A stretch of DNA of 64,000 nucleotides from NCBI RefSeq assembly GCF_002013465.1, contig NZ_MAFC01000029.1:62001-126000 (forward strand), read 5' to 3'. Every line of letters begins with the position of its first letter. The stretch's first letter is position 1. The notes beneath the pieces are model-generated. The model made no database searches, had not been told where the DNA came from, and saw only the letters and a program-made list of their open reading frames with translations. Below, piece by piece: positions 50,039 through 59,098 of the stretch. Made by a program: the position numbers and the translations under genes. This stretch comes from Mycobacterium sp. D16R12. GTDB lineage: Bacteria; Actinomycetota; Actinomycetes; Mycobacteriales; Mycobacteriaceae.

Positions 50039-50820
50039 TGCCCGGTGAACCGTGCCTCTCGTTTCTCGCGGAACGCGGCCAAACCCTCGCGCGCATCGGC
50101 GGAGGTGATCACCTGCCGGGTGAGCCGTGCCTCGATGGCGCGGGCATCTTCCTCGGCGATCCATCCGCTGCGCACCACTGCCTCCTTGGCATTGCGTACG
50201 GCCAGCGGGCCATTGCGAACCACGCGCTCGGCGAGGCTGCGCGCCTTGTCCAATGCGGTGCCCGCCGGTGCCACGTGTCCCACCAAGCCGAAATGGTATG
50301 CCTCCTGGGCGGTGAGCGGCTCGCCCGTGAGGATCATCTCCATGGCCTTGGTGTAGGGAATCTGGCGCTTGAGGCGGACCATGGACCCCGCTCCGGGCAC
50401 CAGCCCGCGCTGCACTTCCGGAAGACCGAAGGTTGCGTTCTCGTCGGCCACCCGGATATCGGTCTGCTGCAACATCTCGCAGCCGCCACCGAGGCACGCG
50501 CCGTTGACTGCCGCGATGAGTGGTTTGGTCAGAGTATGGGTGAGCAGCAGACCCTTGCCTATGGCGGCGGGGTCCAGCGGCGGCGCCGAACCGTCGCGGA
50601 CCATCCAGCCGTCACTGAGATCGCCCCCCACGCAGTAGGCGGCACCGGCGCCCGTCAGGATGGCGGCCCGTATTCCGTCGTCTGCGTCGATCTCGTCCCA
50701 GGCCTGGGCGAACTGCCCGACCATGTTGGTGGACAGTGCATTCCGCCGATGTGGACGGTTCATGGTCACGATGACGATGGGGCCGTCGCGCTCGACGAGG
50801 AGTTCCCGCTCGGTGGTCAT
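50035..50820 (-). CDS. enoyl-CoA hydratase
   Basis: A 261-residue crotonase. GAGAAYCVGGDLSD binds CoA and NGACLGGGCEMLQQTD forms the oxyanion hole. FGLPEVQRGLVPGAG holds the catalytic Glu (in PEV), in contrast to the other hydratase in this window. It overlaps both neighbours by four bases and belongs to the same leftward cluster. Confidence 0.9.
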   Translation of the reverse strand: MTTERELLVERDGPIVIVTMNRPHRRNALSTNMVGQFAQAWDEIDADDGIRAAILTGAGAAYCVGGDLSDGWMVRDGSAPPLDPAAIGKGLLLTHTLTKPLIAAVNGACLGGGCEMLQQTDIRVADENATFGLPEVQRGLVPGAGSMVRLKRQIPYTKAMEMILTGEPLTAQEAYHFGLVGHVAPAGTALDKARSLAERVVRNGPLAVRNAKEAVVRSGWIAEEDARAIEARLTRQVITSADAREGLAAFREKREARFTGQ

Positions 50821-51971
50821 GGTCTCTCGCTTCCCACTACCCAGAGTGCGTGGAATTGCGATGCGCCACCCATGGCGTGTCCTATCGCGCGTCTGGCGCC
50901 GTCGACCTGATGCTCCCCTGCCAGTCCGCGCACCTGCAAGGCCGCCTCGGCGAATCGAAGGAGGCCCGTTGCGCCAGTGGGGTTACCCGAGAGCACACCA
51001 CCGGAGGGGTTGATCGGATGTCTGCCCTGGAACGCGGTGTGACCCTCGTCGACGGCGCGCCATCCCGCCCCTTCCGGGGCCAGCCCGATGTTTTCCATCC
51101 ACATCGGCTCATACCAGCTGTAGGGGATGTAGAGCTCGGAGACGTCGACCTCGGTGGCGGGATCGGTGATCCCCGCCCCGCGATACGCCTCGGCAGCGCA
51201 CTCCTGCCCTGCGCGCGGATTCACCTCATCGCGGCCGGCGAAATGACCTGTCTCGGTGCGCCATCCGGTGCCGTGAATCCAGGCGGGCGGTCGTGGGGCA
51301 CGCGTGGCGAACAGCTCGGAAGAAACGACGACGGCACACGAGCCATCCGATGACGGGCAGGATTCCAGGAACCGGATGGGATCCCACAGCATCGGGGAGT
51401 TGCGTACCTCCTCCACGGTGATATCTGGTTTGTGGATGTGCGCGTATGGATTCCGGGTGGCGTTGAGGCGATGATTCACGGCGACCTGCCAGCCGATGTG
51501 CTCCGGTGCCTGCGAGCGGCGAATGTACTCACGGATCACCGGCGCGAAATGCCCGCCCGCACCGGCACCCAGCTGGGCGCTGAACGGTAGCGGCCGTGAC
51601 AGTGCCCAGGTGAAATTTCCTTCGGACTCTTTGGAATAGGCGACTACCAGCACCCTCCCGGCGAGCCCCGCCTGCACCAGGTGCGCGGCATAGATGGCCG
51701 CGTGCCCGCCCACGCTGCCGCCGGTGAACACCCTGGTGACCGGCAGGCCCCGCGCGCCCATCGCGTCGGCGAGGTATAGCTCAGGATTCATCACCCCGTC
51801 GAAGAGATCGGGGGTCTTGGCGAGCACGATCGCGTCGATATCCTCGAATGTCAGCTCCGCATCGGCCAGCGCGCCGTCCACCGCCTCGCGGACCAGCGCC
51901 GCGATGCTGACGTCCCGCTTCTTGGCTTGCTTGCTTTGTCCGACACCGACTACCGCAACCCGGGCACTCAT
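50817..51971 (-). CDS. thiolase-like lipid-transfer protein A
   Basis: A 384-residue thiolase-fold protein (SCP2/Ltp branch) starting MSARVAVVGVGQS. At the nucleophile site it reads TGGSVGGHAAIYAA with no Cys, so it is not a classical thiolase. A later Cys-free NPSGGVLSGNPTGATGLLRF and the GHAMGGASQFHALWV ending are preserved. In steroid side-chain breakdown, such Ltp proteins pair with DUF35 partners as retro-aldolases, which fits the DUF35 genes two and three positions upstream. Confidence 0.83.
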   Translation of the reverse strand: MSARVAVVGVGQSKQAKKRDVSIAALVREAVDGALADAELTFEDIDAIVLAKTPDLFDGVMNPELYLADAMGARGLPVTRVFTGGSVGGHAAIYAAHLVQAGLAGRVLVVAYSKESEGNFTWALSRPLPFSAQLGAGAGGHFAPVIREYIRRSQAPEHIGWQVAVNHRLNATRNPYAHIHKPDITVEEVRNSPMLWDPIRFLESCPSSDGSCAVVVSSELFATRAPRPPAWIHGTGWRTETGHFAGRDEVNPRAGQECAAEAYRGAGITDPATEVDVSELYIPYSWYEPMWMENIGLAPEGAGWRAVDEGHTAFQGRHPINPSGGVLSGNPTGATGLLRFAEAALQVRGLAGEHQVDGARRAIGHAMGGASQFHALWVVGSERP

Positions 51972-53041
51972 GCGCTTGCCTCCATGAGGCACACCAGATT
52001 GTGCTGTAGTGCGGGCCCGTTGGTCGCATGGGCCAGCGCCCGGGTGGCCCGCCCCTGCATGATGGTGCGGGCCGATTCACCGATGCGGATCAAACCGGTG
52101 GCGGTAGCGGGCGCACCTGCCAGCGGTCCGCCGGATGGATTGATAAGCGTGTTGTCGTCGATGCCAAAAGTCTTGGTGAGCAACGGTTCCGCGTAGCTGT
52201 ATTCGGTGTGCAGCTCGGCGACCTCTACGCTTGATGCCGTGAAACCGGCCATGGCGGCTGCCTTTTCGGCGGCGATCCGGGCCGAATCCAGCACCGCGAG
52301 GTCCCGCGAGCCGAGCTGGTGCGTATCCATCCGGTGATCGATCGCCCGGATCCACGCCGGTCGCCGGGCCAGGCGCCGTGCCACGTCGCCGGTGGCCAGG
52401 ATGAGGACCGCTGCGCCATCTCCAACCGGGGCCGCATCGTGTGGGCGCAGCGGCGCGGCGATGTACGGCTCATCCAGCAGGGTTTCGACTCCCGGAGCAC
52501 CGGCCTTGAGTGCAAAGGGATTTGACAGGGCGTCGGTCAGTGATTGGTTCACCACATCGGCCATCTGGCGCTCGGTGGTGATACCGGCTTCGATGACCGC
52601 GGCCGCCTGTAGCCCGGCGATCGCATGCCGGTGCGGATGCAGGGGAGTCAGGTAGTAGGGGTCCAGTGACGAGGGAAACACCTGGTCAAGGTCGGCGGGC
52701 AGTGCACCCCGTCCGACGCCGTAGACCAATGCGATATCGCCATGCCCCAATTGGAGCCATGCCCACGCCTCGTAACACGCCCAAGCGGCGTCCATTTCGA
52801 CATGGGATTCCGAGATCGGTGGCCACGCGCCGACGGCGTCGAGGGATTCGATATACGCGAAGGTACGGCCCTCGAAGAAGTCATGACTGCCCGATGCGTA
52901 GAAGTCGATGTCCTCGCGACGTAGCTCCACCTGTTCCAGGGCCTCGCGCACGACCGGCAGCAGGATCTCGGCCATATCGTCTCGCAGATTAGCTGCAGTA
53001 CAAGGTGATTGAGCAAAAGAGATCACGGCGACCTCACGCAT
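51968..53041 (-). CDS. thiolase-like lipid-transfer protein B
   Basis: A 357-residue second thiolase-fold protein, starting MREVAVISFAQSPC. The nucleophile region is HVEMDAAWACYEAW, where an Asp appears at the expected Cys position. The C-terminal NPSGGPLAGAPATATGLIR and HATNGPALQHNLVC are conserved. It overlaps gene A by four bases and the DUF35 gene by eight. Together A and B probably form a hetero-oligomer with the DUF35 subunits. Confidence 0.82.
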   Translation of the reverse strand: MREVAVISFAQSPCTAANLRDDMAEILLPVVREALEQVELRREDIDFYASGSHDFFEGRTFAYIESLDAVGAWPPISESHVEMDAAWACYEAWAWLQLGHGDIALVYGVGRGALPADLDQVFPSSLDPYYLTPLHPHRHAIAGLQAAAVIEAGITTERQMADVVNQSLTDALSNPFALKAGAPGVETLLDEPYIAAPLRPHDAAPVGDGAAVLILATGDVARRLARRPAWIRAIDHRMDTHQLGSRDLAVLDSARIAAEKAAAMAGFTASSVEVAELHTEYSYAEPLLTKTFGIDDNTLINPSGGPLAGAPATATGLIRIGESARTIMQGRATRALAHATNGPALQHNLVCLMEASA

Positions 53042-53510
53042 CGGCGGCCTCGTTCGATACCGGGCGGAAGTAGCGGATGCTCTGCATGGTGGCACCGAGA
53101 TCCTGGTCGGACACCCAGACCGGCTCGACCGTCATACCGATGTGAACCCTGTCCGGTGCGGTGTCTCCGATCATGTGCATAAGTCTGGTGTCGGCGCCGA
53201 GCAGTCGGATGTGTGCGACCGCGTACGGCGGGGTGAACACCTGCCCCGGAAAGGGAAAGCTGACGATGCAGAAGGTCTGGACCGTGCCGGTTCCCGCAAG
53301 GGGGTACGGATCACCCAGCACACTCAGGCATCGCGAACAGAATTGCGGCGCAGGACAGTGCGCGCGTTCGCAGTCCGGGCACCGGCGTGCCAGTAGCTGT
53401 CGCCGCGCCAATCCGCGGAGGAATACCGAACGGCCGATTCCGGCGACGTACGTGTAGTCCATGTGAAACGGGCTGGCGATCGAGGTGACAGGCTCGGGCA
53501 ACGTGGTCAC
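53034..53510 (-). CDS. DUF35 acyl-CoA-binding protein with zinc ribbon
   Basis: 158 residues from GTG 53510. A rubredoxin-like zinc ribbon (RRCPDCERAHCPAPQFCSRC) precedes an OB fold. This is the layout of DUF35/ChsH2-type partners of thiolase-fold enzymes. Its start overlaps the upstream stop (GTGA). It supplies the OB-fold acyl-CoA-binding subunit for the thiolase-like proteins downstream. Confidence 0.87.
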   Translation of the reverse strand: MTTLPEPVTSIASPFHMDYTYVAGIGRSVFLRGLARRQLLARRCPDCERAHCPAPQFCSRCLSVLGDPYPLAGTGTVQTFCIVSFPFPGQVFTPPYAVAHIRLLGADTRLMHMIGDTAPDRVHIGMTVEPVWVSDQDLGATMQSIRYFRPVSNEAADA

Positions 53511-53962
53511 TGTTGACCGATCGGTTCGAAGCAGGCGATATCGGTGATGGCGCCGATGCGGTCGGTGCGCCATCGGGGGGCGACCGGAAGGCCGGTTCTC
53601 ATCACCGCGGGGTTTCCGCCGACGTCGACCGCGTGGAACATCGAGTTGGCGGTTCCGTCGATGCGGATGAGCGCCCATGCGAAACTCGTCTCGATCTCAT
53701 CGGACGGCCGTGGATACACCCAGGTCCATTGCAGGACAACACCCTTCGGCTCAAGCTCCACCAATTCACCGGTGGCACTGGCGTCCGTCGGGTCGAATTC
53801 GAGCACCGGACACAACACCTGGCCACGGACTGTCCGCACTCCGAACAGCCGCGCGTCGCGCAAGCCGCCGAGGAAGGTGCCGATCTTCGGGCCGACGGTG
53901 CGTTCGAATCCGAACTCGATCGTGTACGGAGCGCATAGGGATTCGGCGGTTTGGTCGGTCAC
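53507..53962 (-). CDS. DUF35-like OB-fold protein lacking the zinc ribbon
   Basis: 151 residues from GTG 53962, first gene of the leftward cluster. The OB fold has a GVRTVRGQVLCPVLEFDP segment, but the N-terminal CxxC pairs of a ribbon are missing. It probably forms a pair with the next DUF35 protein. A ribosome binding site (GGGAGGG) sits unusually close to the GTG. An upstream ATG (54037) adds residues with no OB character. Confidence 0.75.
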   Translation of the reverse strand: MTDQTAESLCAPYTIEFGFERTVGPKIGTFLGGLRDARLFGVRTVRGQVLCPVLEFDPTDASATGELVELEPKGVVLQWTWVYPRPSDEIETSFAWALIRIDGTANSMFHAVDVGGNPAVMRTGLPVAPRWRTDRIGAITDIACFEPIGQQ

Positions 53963-54073
53963 GGCCCTCCCGACAAGGTGTCTATCGGTTGATTGAATCG
54001 AGCGATAGGACCGTAACACGACAGTGATGGAGGCCACAGATGTTCGTCGACACAGATGCGAGGGGGACTGCGG

Positions 54074-55036
54074 TTATCGCGGAGGAGGTGGCTTCAATGC
54101 CTTTTCGAGCTGGGGTGTCAGTTGTTCGAGGGCGTAGATCCGGGCGAGCGGGCCGCCGAGCCGAAGCGCGTTTACCACTGGGCTGTCCGCCGGGATGTAG
54201 ATCGCGCGCCCCTCGGTGACGGCACGCAGATCGGCAAGGCCGCCCATGGACTTCGCCTGCTGCTCGGTGGCTCCCACCACGACCAGGAGATCCTGGTCGG
54301 CTTTGGTCTTCAGCTCGCTATCGGGCACGGGGCCGGAGTATCGCTGGCTCAGGAACCCCAAACCGTCGAAAACCGCTCGGCGCGGATCGCGGAAACCCAC
54401 CAGGAAGGTCCCTTGTCCATCGGCGACCCAGTCGACGACGGCTGTGCGGTTGACCCAATGCTGGTGTCCGGTGCGTATCTGGTTGTACCGAGTGCCAACC
54501 TCTTCGGATCGCATGCGCGCCTGATCGGACTTGCCGATGGCTCGACCGATGGTGAAGAGCTGGGTATACCAAGGCGTTTCGGCACGGTCGAGGCGGTCTT
54601 CCGACACCACGGTTGGTGCGATCTGGGCCAGCCTGTCATAGGTGGGTCTGTCGATATCGGCACCGGTGGCCAGGATGACGTCGGGCTTGGCGGCGGTGAT
54701 GGCTTCGAAATTCAGCTCCGTGCCAGAGACGACGGGGGGATACGAGACTTCTGGAACGACCCAGGGGTACATGGGGTACTCCGGCAGTGTGGACCGCACG
54801 CCGACAGGTTTAGTGCCCAACGACTGCACGAGGTCTTGGTCATTCCATCCGAGTGTGAGGATGCGGTTGGGCCGTGTCGCAAGGAACGCGCCGCCGTACC
54901 TATGGGGGATGCTCAGTGGGAAGCCGTCGGGAGACAGCGTCGGGGCCGTGGCGGGCGGCGGACTTTGGTCCTGAGAACACCCGGTGAAAGCCAGCAGCAT
55001 CAGGAGCGCGGCAATCACGCGTCCGGCCGTTGCCAT
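54074..55036 (-). CDS. FecB-type siderophore/heme-binding lipoprotein
   Basis: A 320-residue periplasmic binding lipoprotein. The lipobox LAFTGC places the lipidated Cys near residue 20. The class III binding fold shows NRILTLGWNDQDLVQSLG, an AAKPDVILATG block and DQDLLVVVG. It resembles mycobacterial FecB2 (Rv0265c). No permease or ATPase lies adjacent, and I found no IdeR box in the 238-bp divergent spacer. Iron-siderophore or heme are the likely ligands. Confidence 0.82.
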   Translation of the reverse strand: MATAGRVIAALLMLLAFTGCSQDQSPPPATAPTLSPDGFPLSIPHRYGGAFLATRPNRILTLGWNDQDLVQSLGTKPVGVRSTLPEYPMYPWVVPEVSYPPVVSGTELNFEAITAAKPDVILATGADIDRPTYDRLAQIAPTVVSEDRLDRAETPWYTQLFTIGRAIGKSDQARMRSEEVGTRYNQIRTGHQHWVNRTAVVDWVADGQGTFLVGFRDPRRAVFDGLGFLSQRYSGPVPDSELKTKADQDLLVVVGATEQQAKSMGGLADLRAVTEGRAIYIPADSPVVNALRLGGPLARIYALEQLTPQLEKALKPPPPR

Positions 55037-55274
55037 GTCGAGCAAACTACCACCGGCCTGCGGCGACAAACGAATGTGACCCAAATCGGCTCGGGGTGAA
55101 TGGAACGAGCGGCCTCCGGATTGCAGGTCTACCACCTGCGGGAACGCCACTAACGTGAAGATGTTTGCTGGACGTTGCCATTGACGCACGGTCGGGTCCT
55201 TCATACGTTTGCGCCGTTCCCAGCTCGTGCTACGGGTCAGAGCAACAGTGCAATAAGCATGCAATAGGACACCG

Positions 55275-56261
55275 ATGATTAAGCATCTCACCCGCCGCGC
55301 GACGGTCGCCCTCGTTGTGGCAGCCGCGGCGATGTCGCCTGCCGCCTACCCGGCGATGGCCGATACCGCAACGCCGCTCAACGGCCTGTTCGCGTTGGCG
55401 CCCGGAAGCTGCGCGGAGGGTCGCGCCACGGGCTCGTATTTCCGCATGATCTTGCCTGCGGGTGACGCGTCCGGTCCTTACCTCGCCAACGGCGATTCGA
55501 CCTGCTCGGATAACACGGTCACCCTGCTGGCACCGGGCACCGACGGCGGTCTGAAGTCGGGCGAGTATCAACCACAGCCCGGCAACGCATTCGACGGAAT
55601 CGGAAATGCGGTGTCCGGCAGCATTACCCAGCCGGTCAAGTTCTACGGTGTGGGGTTTGCCACCGCGTCCAACCAGACCGACCCACAGACCGGTCAGGGC
55701 ACCGCCACGCCGCAGATCACGGTGAGCGGCAACAAGCTCGGCGGCGATCTCAGCGCTTTCGGAGTGACCTGGAACAACCAGGTGTTCAACCAGGGATCGC
55801 CGAAACCCGGTGGCGCATTTCCCGGTAAGACCACCCCGGTGACCGGCACCTATGACCGCAACACCGGGGCTTTCATCGTCGAGTGGACCAGCCAGATCGT
55901 GGGCGGCCCGTTCAACGACTTCACCGGGTTGTGGCACCTGGTCGGCAAGGTCGGGGGCGGCGCCGGTGGCGCAGCAGTGGCCGAACCGCCACCTCCTCCG
56001 CCGCCGGGTGCCCCACCAGCGGCGGATGCGCCGCCCGCCGTGGCCGCGCCGGCGGCCCCCGGGCAGGTTGTTGTGCAAGCTGGTCAACAGCTGGCGGCAC
56101 CGCCACCGCTGTCGGCCGGCCAACAGCTCATCGCACTGCCCATTGATGACAACCCGCGCACGATAACTCCGCCGTGGGTCATCGCACTGCTGGTGTTCGT
56201 CGCCATCGGTGGCGGAATCCTGTTCGTGGTGGGGGAGCGGATCTTCAGCCGTGGCCGCTGA
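55275..56261 (+). CDS. exported repeat-domain protein A with C-terminal anchor
   Basis: A 328-residue protein with a signal peptide to AMADTA (about residue 30). A beta-rich domain (about 35-225) has LLAPGTDGGLKSGEYQ, WNNQVFNQGSPKP and IVGGPFNDFTGLWHL. A Pro-rich linker and one C-terminal transmembrane helix (WVIALLVFVAIGGGILFVV) follow, with a basic end. The beta-rich domain recurs in gene C of the same operon. I do not recognise a named family. Gene B starts 11 bp before its stop. Confidence 0.72.
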   Translation: MIKHLTRRATVALVVAAAAMSPAAYPAMADTATPLNGLFALAPGSCAEGRATGSYFRMILPAGDASGPYLANGDSTCSDNTVTLLAPGTDGGLKSGEYQPQPGNAFDGIGNAVSGSITQPVKFYGVGFATASNQTDPQTGQGTATPQITVSGNKLGGDLSAFGVTWNNQVFNQGSPKPGGAFPGKTTPVTGTYDRNTGAFIVEWTSQIVGGPFNDFTGLWHLVGKVGGGAGGAAVAEPPPPPPPGAPPAADAPPAVAAPAAPGQVVVQAGQQLAAPPPLSAGQQLIALPIDDNPRTITPPWVIALLVFVAIGGGILFVVGERIFSRGR

Positions 56262-57276
56262 GCGGCTGGCTGAGACATCTCAGTCGGCCCTGCCCTCGTA
56301 TGCCGACGTCGTCGGCGAGGAAGCCGTTGTCGCCGAGGCCGGCCCGGCCCCCAGGCCCCGCTGGCCGTTTATCGCGCTCATCGCCCTTGGTGTGCTGCTG
56401 TTCGTCTTGCCGGTGGTCACCGGGATGTTCACACGTGCCGCGGGCGGGCAGCAGATGCTCACCGAGTTCCGGCCCTTCGTGTCGTCGGAGGTGCTCGCCA
56501 AGTTTCGCGGTTACCTCGACACCGTTGACGCCGCGCGTGCCGATGTGCAGGCGACACAGTCGGTCGCGGGCGGACATTACGAGCGACTGGATGTCTTTGT
56601 CGCGCAGTACCCGTCGATTCGACAGGATATGAACGGTCTGCTCGATGCGGTGGGCGGTCAGGTGAACAACTACGGGCAGTTACGCGCCGTGGGTCCGTTC
56701 GACGTATTGCCGTTCCTGCTGGCGGTGCCGGGGCTGGTCCTGCTCGGCGCGGGTGTGTGGGGCCTTCGGCGAACTCGCAACGGTGAAAAGGCATTCGGCG
56801 CAAGAATTCTCGCAGTCCTCGCGGCCGCAGTGCTGATCGCTGTGCCGTTCGCGGACGGACTTTTTTCGCGCGCCCCGGCGGGCGCCCAGCTCATTGACGC
56901 GTTCACTCCGATCATGACCCACGAGCGGGTGGCGGCGGTACAGCGGCATTTCGTGGTGCTGGTGGCGGCGGAAGGGGAATTGGACACCCAATTCCTGGGC
57001 GATCTGCGCCAGCATGATCCGGCCCGCGCGGTTCCGGGAATCGACGCCTTCGTTTCCCAATGGCAGCCCATGACAGCAGATTTCGCTTCGCTGATCGGAG
57101 TAATGGCCGACAACGTGGACAACTTCGGCAGGGTGGTGGCGCTCGATCGGATCACCGCTCCGCTCGGATTCCGATCATTCGACTATTTCGGGTGGTTCTT
57201 CCTCGTGCCCGGTGTACTGGCGGCCGCTGCCGCTATTGACGTGAAAGGAGCCGCACGGTGGCCCAGAAAACGATGA
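56251..57276 (+). CDS. four-helix membrane protein B with internal duplication
   Basis: 341 residues from GTG 56251, overlapping gene A by 11 bp. There are transmembrane helices near residues 37-57, 150-170, 183-203 and 318-338. Between them lie two similar extracytoplasmic loops. Each starts after a GxQ-type turn (GGQQMLTEFRPFV and GAQLIDAFTPIM) and ends with a matching segment (QVNNYGQLRAV and NVDNFGRVVAL). The protein is therefore two repeats of helix-loop-helix. It would hold the flanking exported proteins at the membrane. Function unknown. Confidence 0.72.
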   Translation: MAAERLAETSQSALPSYADVVGEEAVVAEAGPAPRPRWPFIALIALGVLLFVLPVVTGMFTRAAGGQQMLTEFRPFVSSEVLAKFRGYLDTVDAARADVQATQSVAGGHYERLDVFVAQYPSIRQDMNGLLDAVGGQVNNYGQLRAVGPFDVLPFLLAVPGLVLLGAGVWGLRRTRNGEKAFGARILAVLAAAVLIAVPFADGLFSRAPAGAQLIDAFTPIMTHERVAAVQRHFVVLVAAEGELDTQFLGDLRQHDPARAVPGIDAFVSQWQPMTADFASLIGVMADNVDNFGRVVALDRITAPLGFRSFDYFGWFFLVPGVLAAAAAIDVKGAARWPRKR

Positions 57277-58037
57277 TGCGCAGCACGCTGGGTGCGGCGC
57301 TGGCGGCCGCGGTGCTGGTGACGGCTCCGGCCTGTGGGTCGGAGAAGCCGACCGAGTCCCCGCTCACCGGGCTGCTGGCCTTGCAGCCCGGCACGATCGA
57401 CGGGAACAAGCTCAGTGGCACCTGGTTCAAGATGGTGCAACCGGGCGGGAACCCCCAAGAGGGTCCCTTCATGCCGAACGCCAATTCGCCGGTACCGCAG
57501 GGGGCGGCGACCCTGCTCGCGCCGGGCACGGACGGCGGGCTGGTGTTGGGCGACTACCAGGGTGAGCCGAATCCCGCCTTTGACGAGGCCACCGGCTACT
57601 CCCTGGCCGCCCGGGTAACCCAGCCGACGAAGTTCTTCAACATCGAATTCGGCATCTCCACCAACAAGATCGACCCGCAGACGCAACGCGAGCTCTTGGC
57701 GCCCTCGGCCACGGTCGCGGGCGACAAGATCACGGCCGATGTGTCCGCGTGGGCCGCCTCGTGGAACCGCCAGGAGTTCAATCAGGGTGCGCCCAAGCCG
57801 AAACCCAAAGAGCAGGCGCAAATCCCGGGCGAGGCCCGTGCCAAGCAGGTGTGGGAATTCGTTGCGGGGCGCTGGGTCGGCCGCGATTCGGTGGACGGCG
57901 AAAGCCCCAAGGCCACCGGTACATACGACAAGGACACCAAGAAGTTCACGCTCGATTGGACCAGTCTCATCGTGGGTGGTCCGTTCAACAGCTTCACGGG
58001 AGTCTGGCACCTCGAAGGTGTGGTGAAAGACCGATGA
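57258..58037 (+). CDS. repeat-domain lipoprotein C
   Basis: 259 residues from GTG 57258; an ATG at 57273 is equally possible. The lipobox-like TAPAC lies near residue 27. The mature part is the same domain as in gene A: LLAPGTDGGLVLGDYQ, WNRQEFNQGAPKP and IVGGPFNSFTGVWHLEG. A lacks an N-terminal lipid anchor and has a C-terminal helix, so the two copies are tethered at opposite ends. It overlaps gene B by 19 bp and gene D by four. Confidence 0.72.
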   Translation: MAQKTMMRSTLGAALAAAVLVTAPACGSEKPTESPLTGLLALQPGTIDGNKLSGTWFKMVQPGGNPQEGPFMPNANSPVPQGAATLLAPGTDGGLVLGDYQGEPNPAFDEATGYSLAARVTQPTKFFNIEFGISTNKIDPQTQRELLAPSATVAGDKITADVSAWAASWNRQEFNQGAPKPKPKEQAQIPGEARAKQVWEFVAGRWVGRDSVDGESPKATGTYDKDTKKFTLDWTSLIVGGPFNSFTGVWHLEGVVKDR

Positions 58038-59068
58038 CTCTGACACCCGCAGAAGAGACGGCTCCGATCGCCTCCGTTCAGCGTAGGCCCATCAAGGAGC
58101 GCGTATTCGGCATCGCGGTAAGGACATTCGCCGCCATTACGGTGATCGGCAGCGTCGCTGCCATTACCCAGCTGTCGTATTCGCCTGCGCGCGCCCCCAT
58201 CGTCGGTTATCAGATCGTCAACCGTGATGGATCGATTCCCGAGGGCGCTATCCCGATCCCGGTGCCGCCCCCGGGGCCGCAATTGATTGCACCGCTACCT
58301 CGTCCTCAGGTGCCTTCGCACCCACCGGGCCAGGCCGCGGGACCATTTGGCGCACTGCCTTCGGTGACCGACCGTGGGCTACCGATATCTGTGGCTCAGC
58401 CTTGCCCCTTCGGTTGGCCGGCACCCGGCCCGGACGAGCAGGGTGGGTTGGCGTCGCTGATCGACGTGGCACCGGCAGCGGGCGTGTTCTCCTCGGAGGC
58501 GTTCGCCCCGGCGACGGCCTATGAACCGATCCTGAAAATGATGGGACCGGTCCTGGCGCGCATCTCCCCGCTGCTCTCCCGGCATCCGTGGGCGATCGAC
58601 CAGTTCGTCACCCGATTCCAGACCGTCATGGTGCGCGTCCTCGAAGCGATCCTGCCGTACTACGGCCCGTACCGGAACGACGTCCTCAAGGCGGAGGGCG
58701 ACCTCGCAAAGGCGTTGACGCCCTTCCTGGAGAGCCTGTACAACACGCCGACGGCCCAATGCCTCGTCGCCTGGGAGGCACAGCGCATTCGGGACGCCCG
58801 CGGCGGCCGCCCACCGGCGCTGCGGCTGCATGATCTGGGCAAGGTGATCGACCTGTACCGCTCGACGCACTGGCGTGAGGGCGACGACGATCCACCACCC
58901 GCTCCGTTGCCTGCCTACGAGTTCACTCCGCCGCCCGCGCCGCCACCGGCGTCGGACGCTCCGGCAGCGCCGAGCACGTCGCGACCGGTGATCCCTAACT
59001 TCCCGACCCCGACACCGGTCCCGGCACCCGCGCAAACCTCGTCGCCGGCTATCTCCTCGTCGCTCTAG
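58034..59068 (+). CDS. signal-anchored Pro-rich envelope protein D
   Basis: 344 residues. One N-terminal anchor helix (GIAVRTFAAITVIGSVAAI) follows a basic cytosolic start, then a Pro-rich region. A helical domain at about residues 115-275 contains one pair of cysteines (AQPCPFGW and AQCLVAW). A Pro/Ala/Ser tail ends the protein. It overlaps gene C by ATGA and closes the operon. Its stop is only 43 bp from the far start. The family is unknown to me. Confidence 0.7.
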   Translation: MTLTPAEETAPIASVQRRPIKERVFGIAVRTFAAITVIGSVAAITQLSYSPARAPIVGYQIVNRDGSIPEGAIPIPVPPPGPQLIAPLPRPQVPSHPPGQAAGPFGALPSVTDRGLPISVAQPCPFGWPAPGPDEQGGLASLIDVAPAAGVFSSEAFAPATAYEPILKMMGPVLARISPLLSRHPWAIDQFVTRFQTVMVRVLEAILPYYGPYRNDVLKAEGDLAKALTPFLESLYNTPTAQCLVAWEAQRIRDARGGRPPALRLHDLGKVIDLYRSTHWREGDDDPPPAPLPAYEFTPPPAPPPASDAPAAPSTSRPVIPNFPTPTPVPAPAQTSSPAISSSL

Positions 59069-59074
59069 CCACAC

Positions 59075-59092
59075 TTCCCAACCAACGGGTTG
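59075..59092. promoter_or_regulatory. 18-bp operator shared with fadA
   Basis: TTCCCAACCAACGGGTTG, with CAACC/GGTTG dyad symmetry, ends 6 bp before the putative -10 of far. The same 18 bases occur before fadA at 63546. Confidence 0.65.
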
Positions 59093-59098
59093 ACTGGC

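Noticed and set aside
49394..50497. Extended TetR frame reaching back to 50497
   Set aside because: The first 153 codons overlap the enoyl-CoA hydratase and lack structure. The real start is the ATG at 50038, at the usual four-base overlap.
55036..55275. IdeR iron box between the FecB-like gene and the envelope operon
   Set aside because: I looked for the TTAGGTTAGGCTAACCTAA pattern and found nothing close. Only a short GCAGGT/ACCTGC repeat is present.
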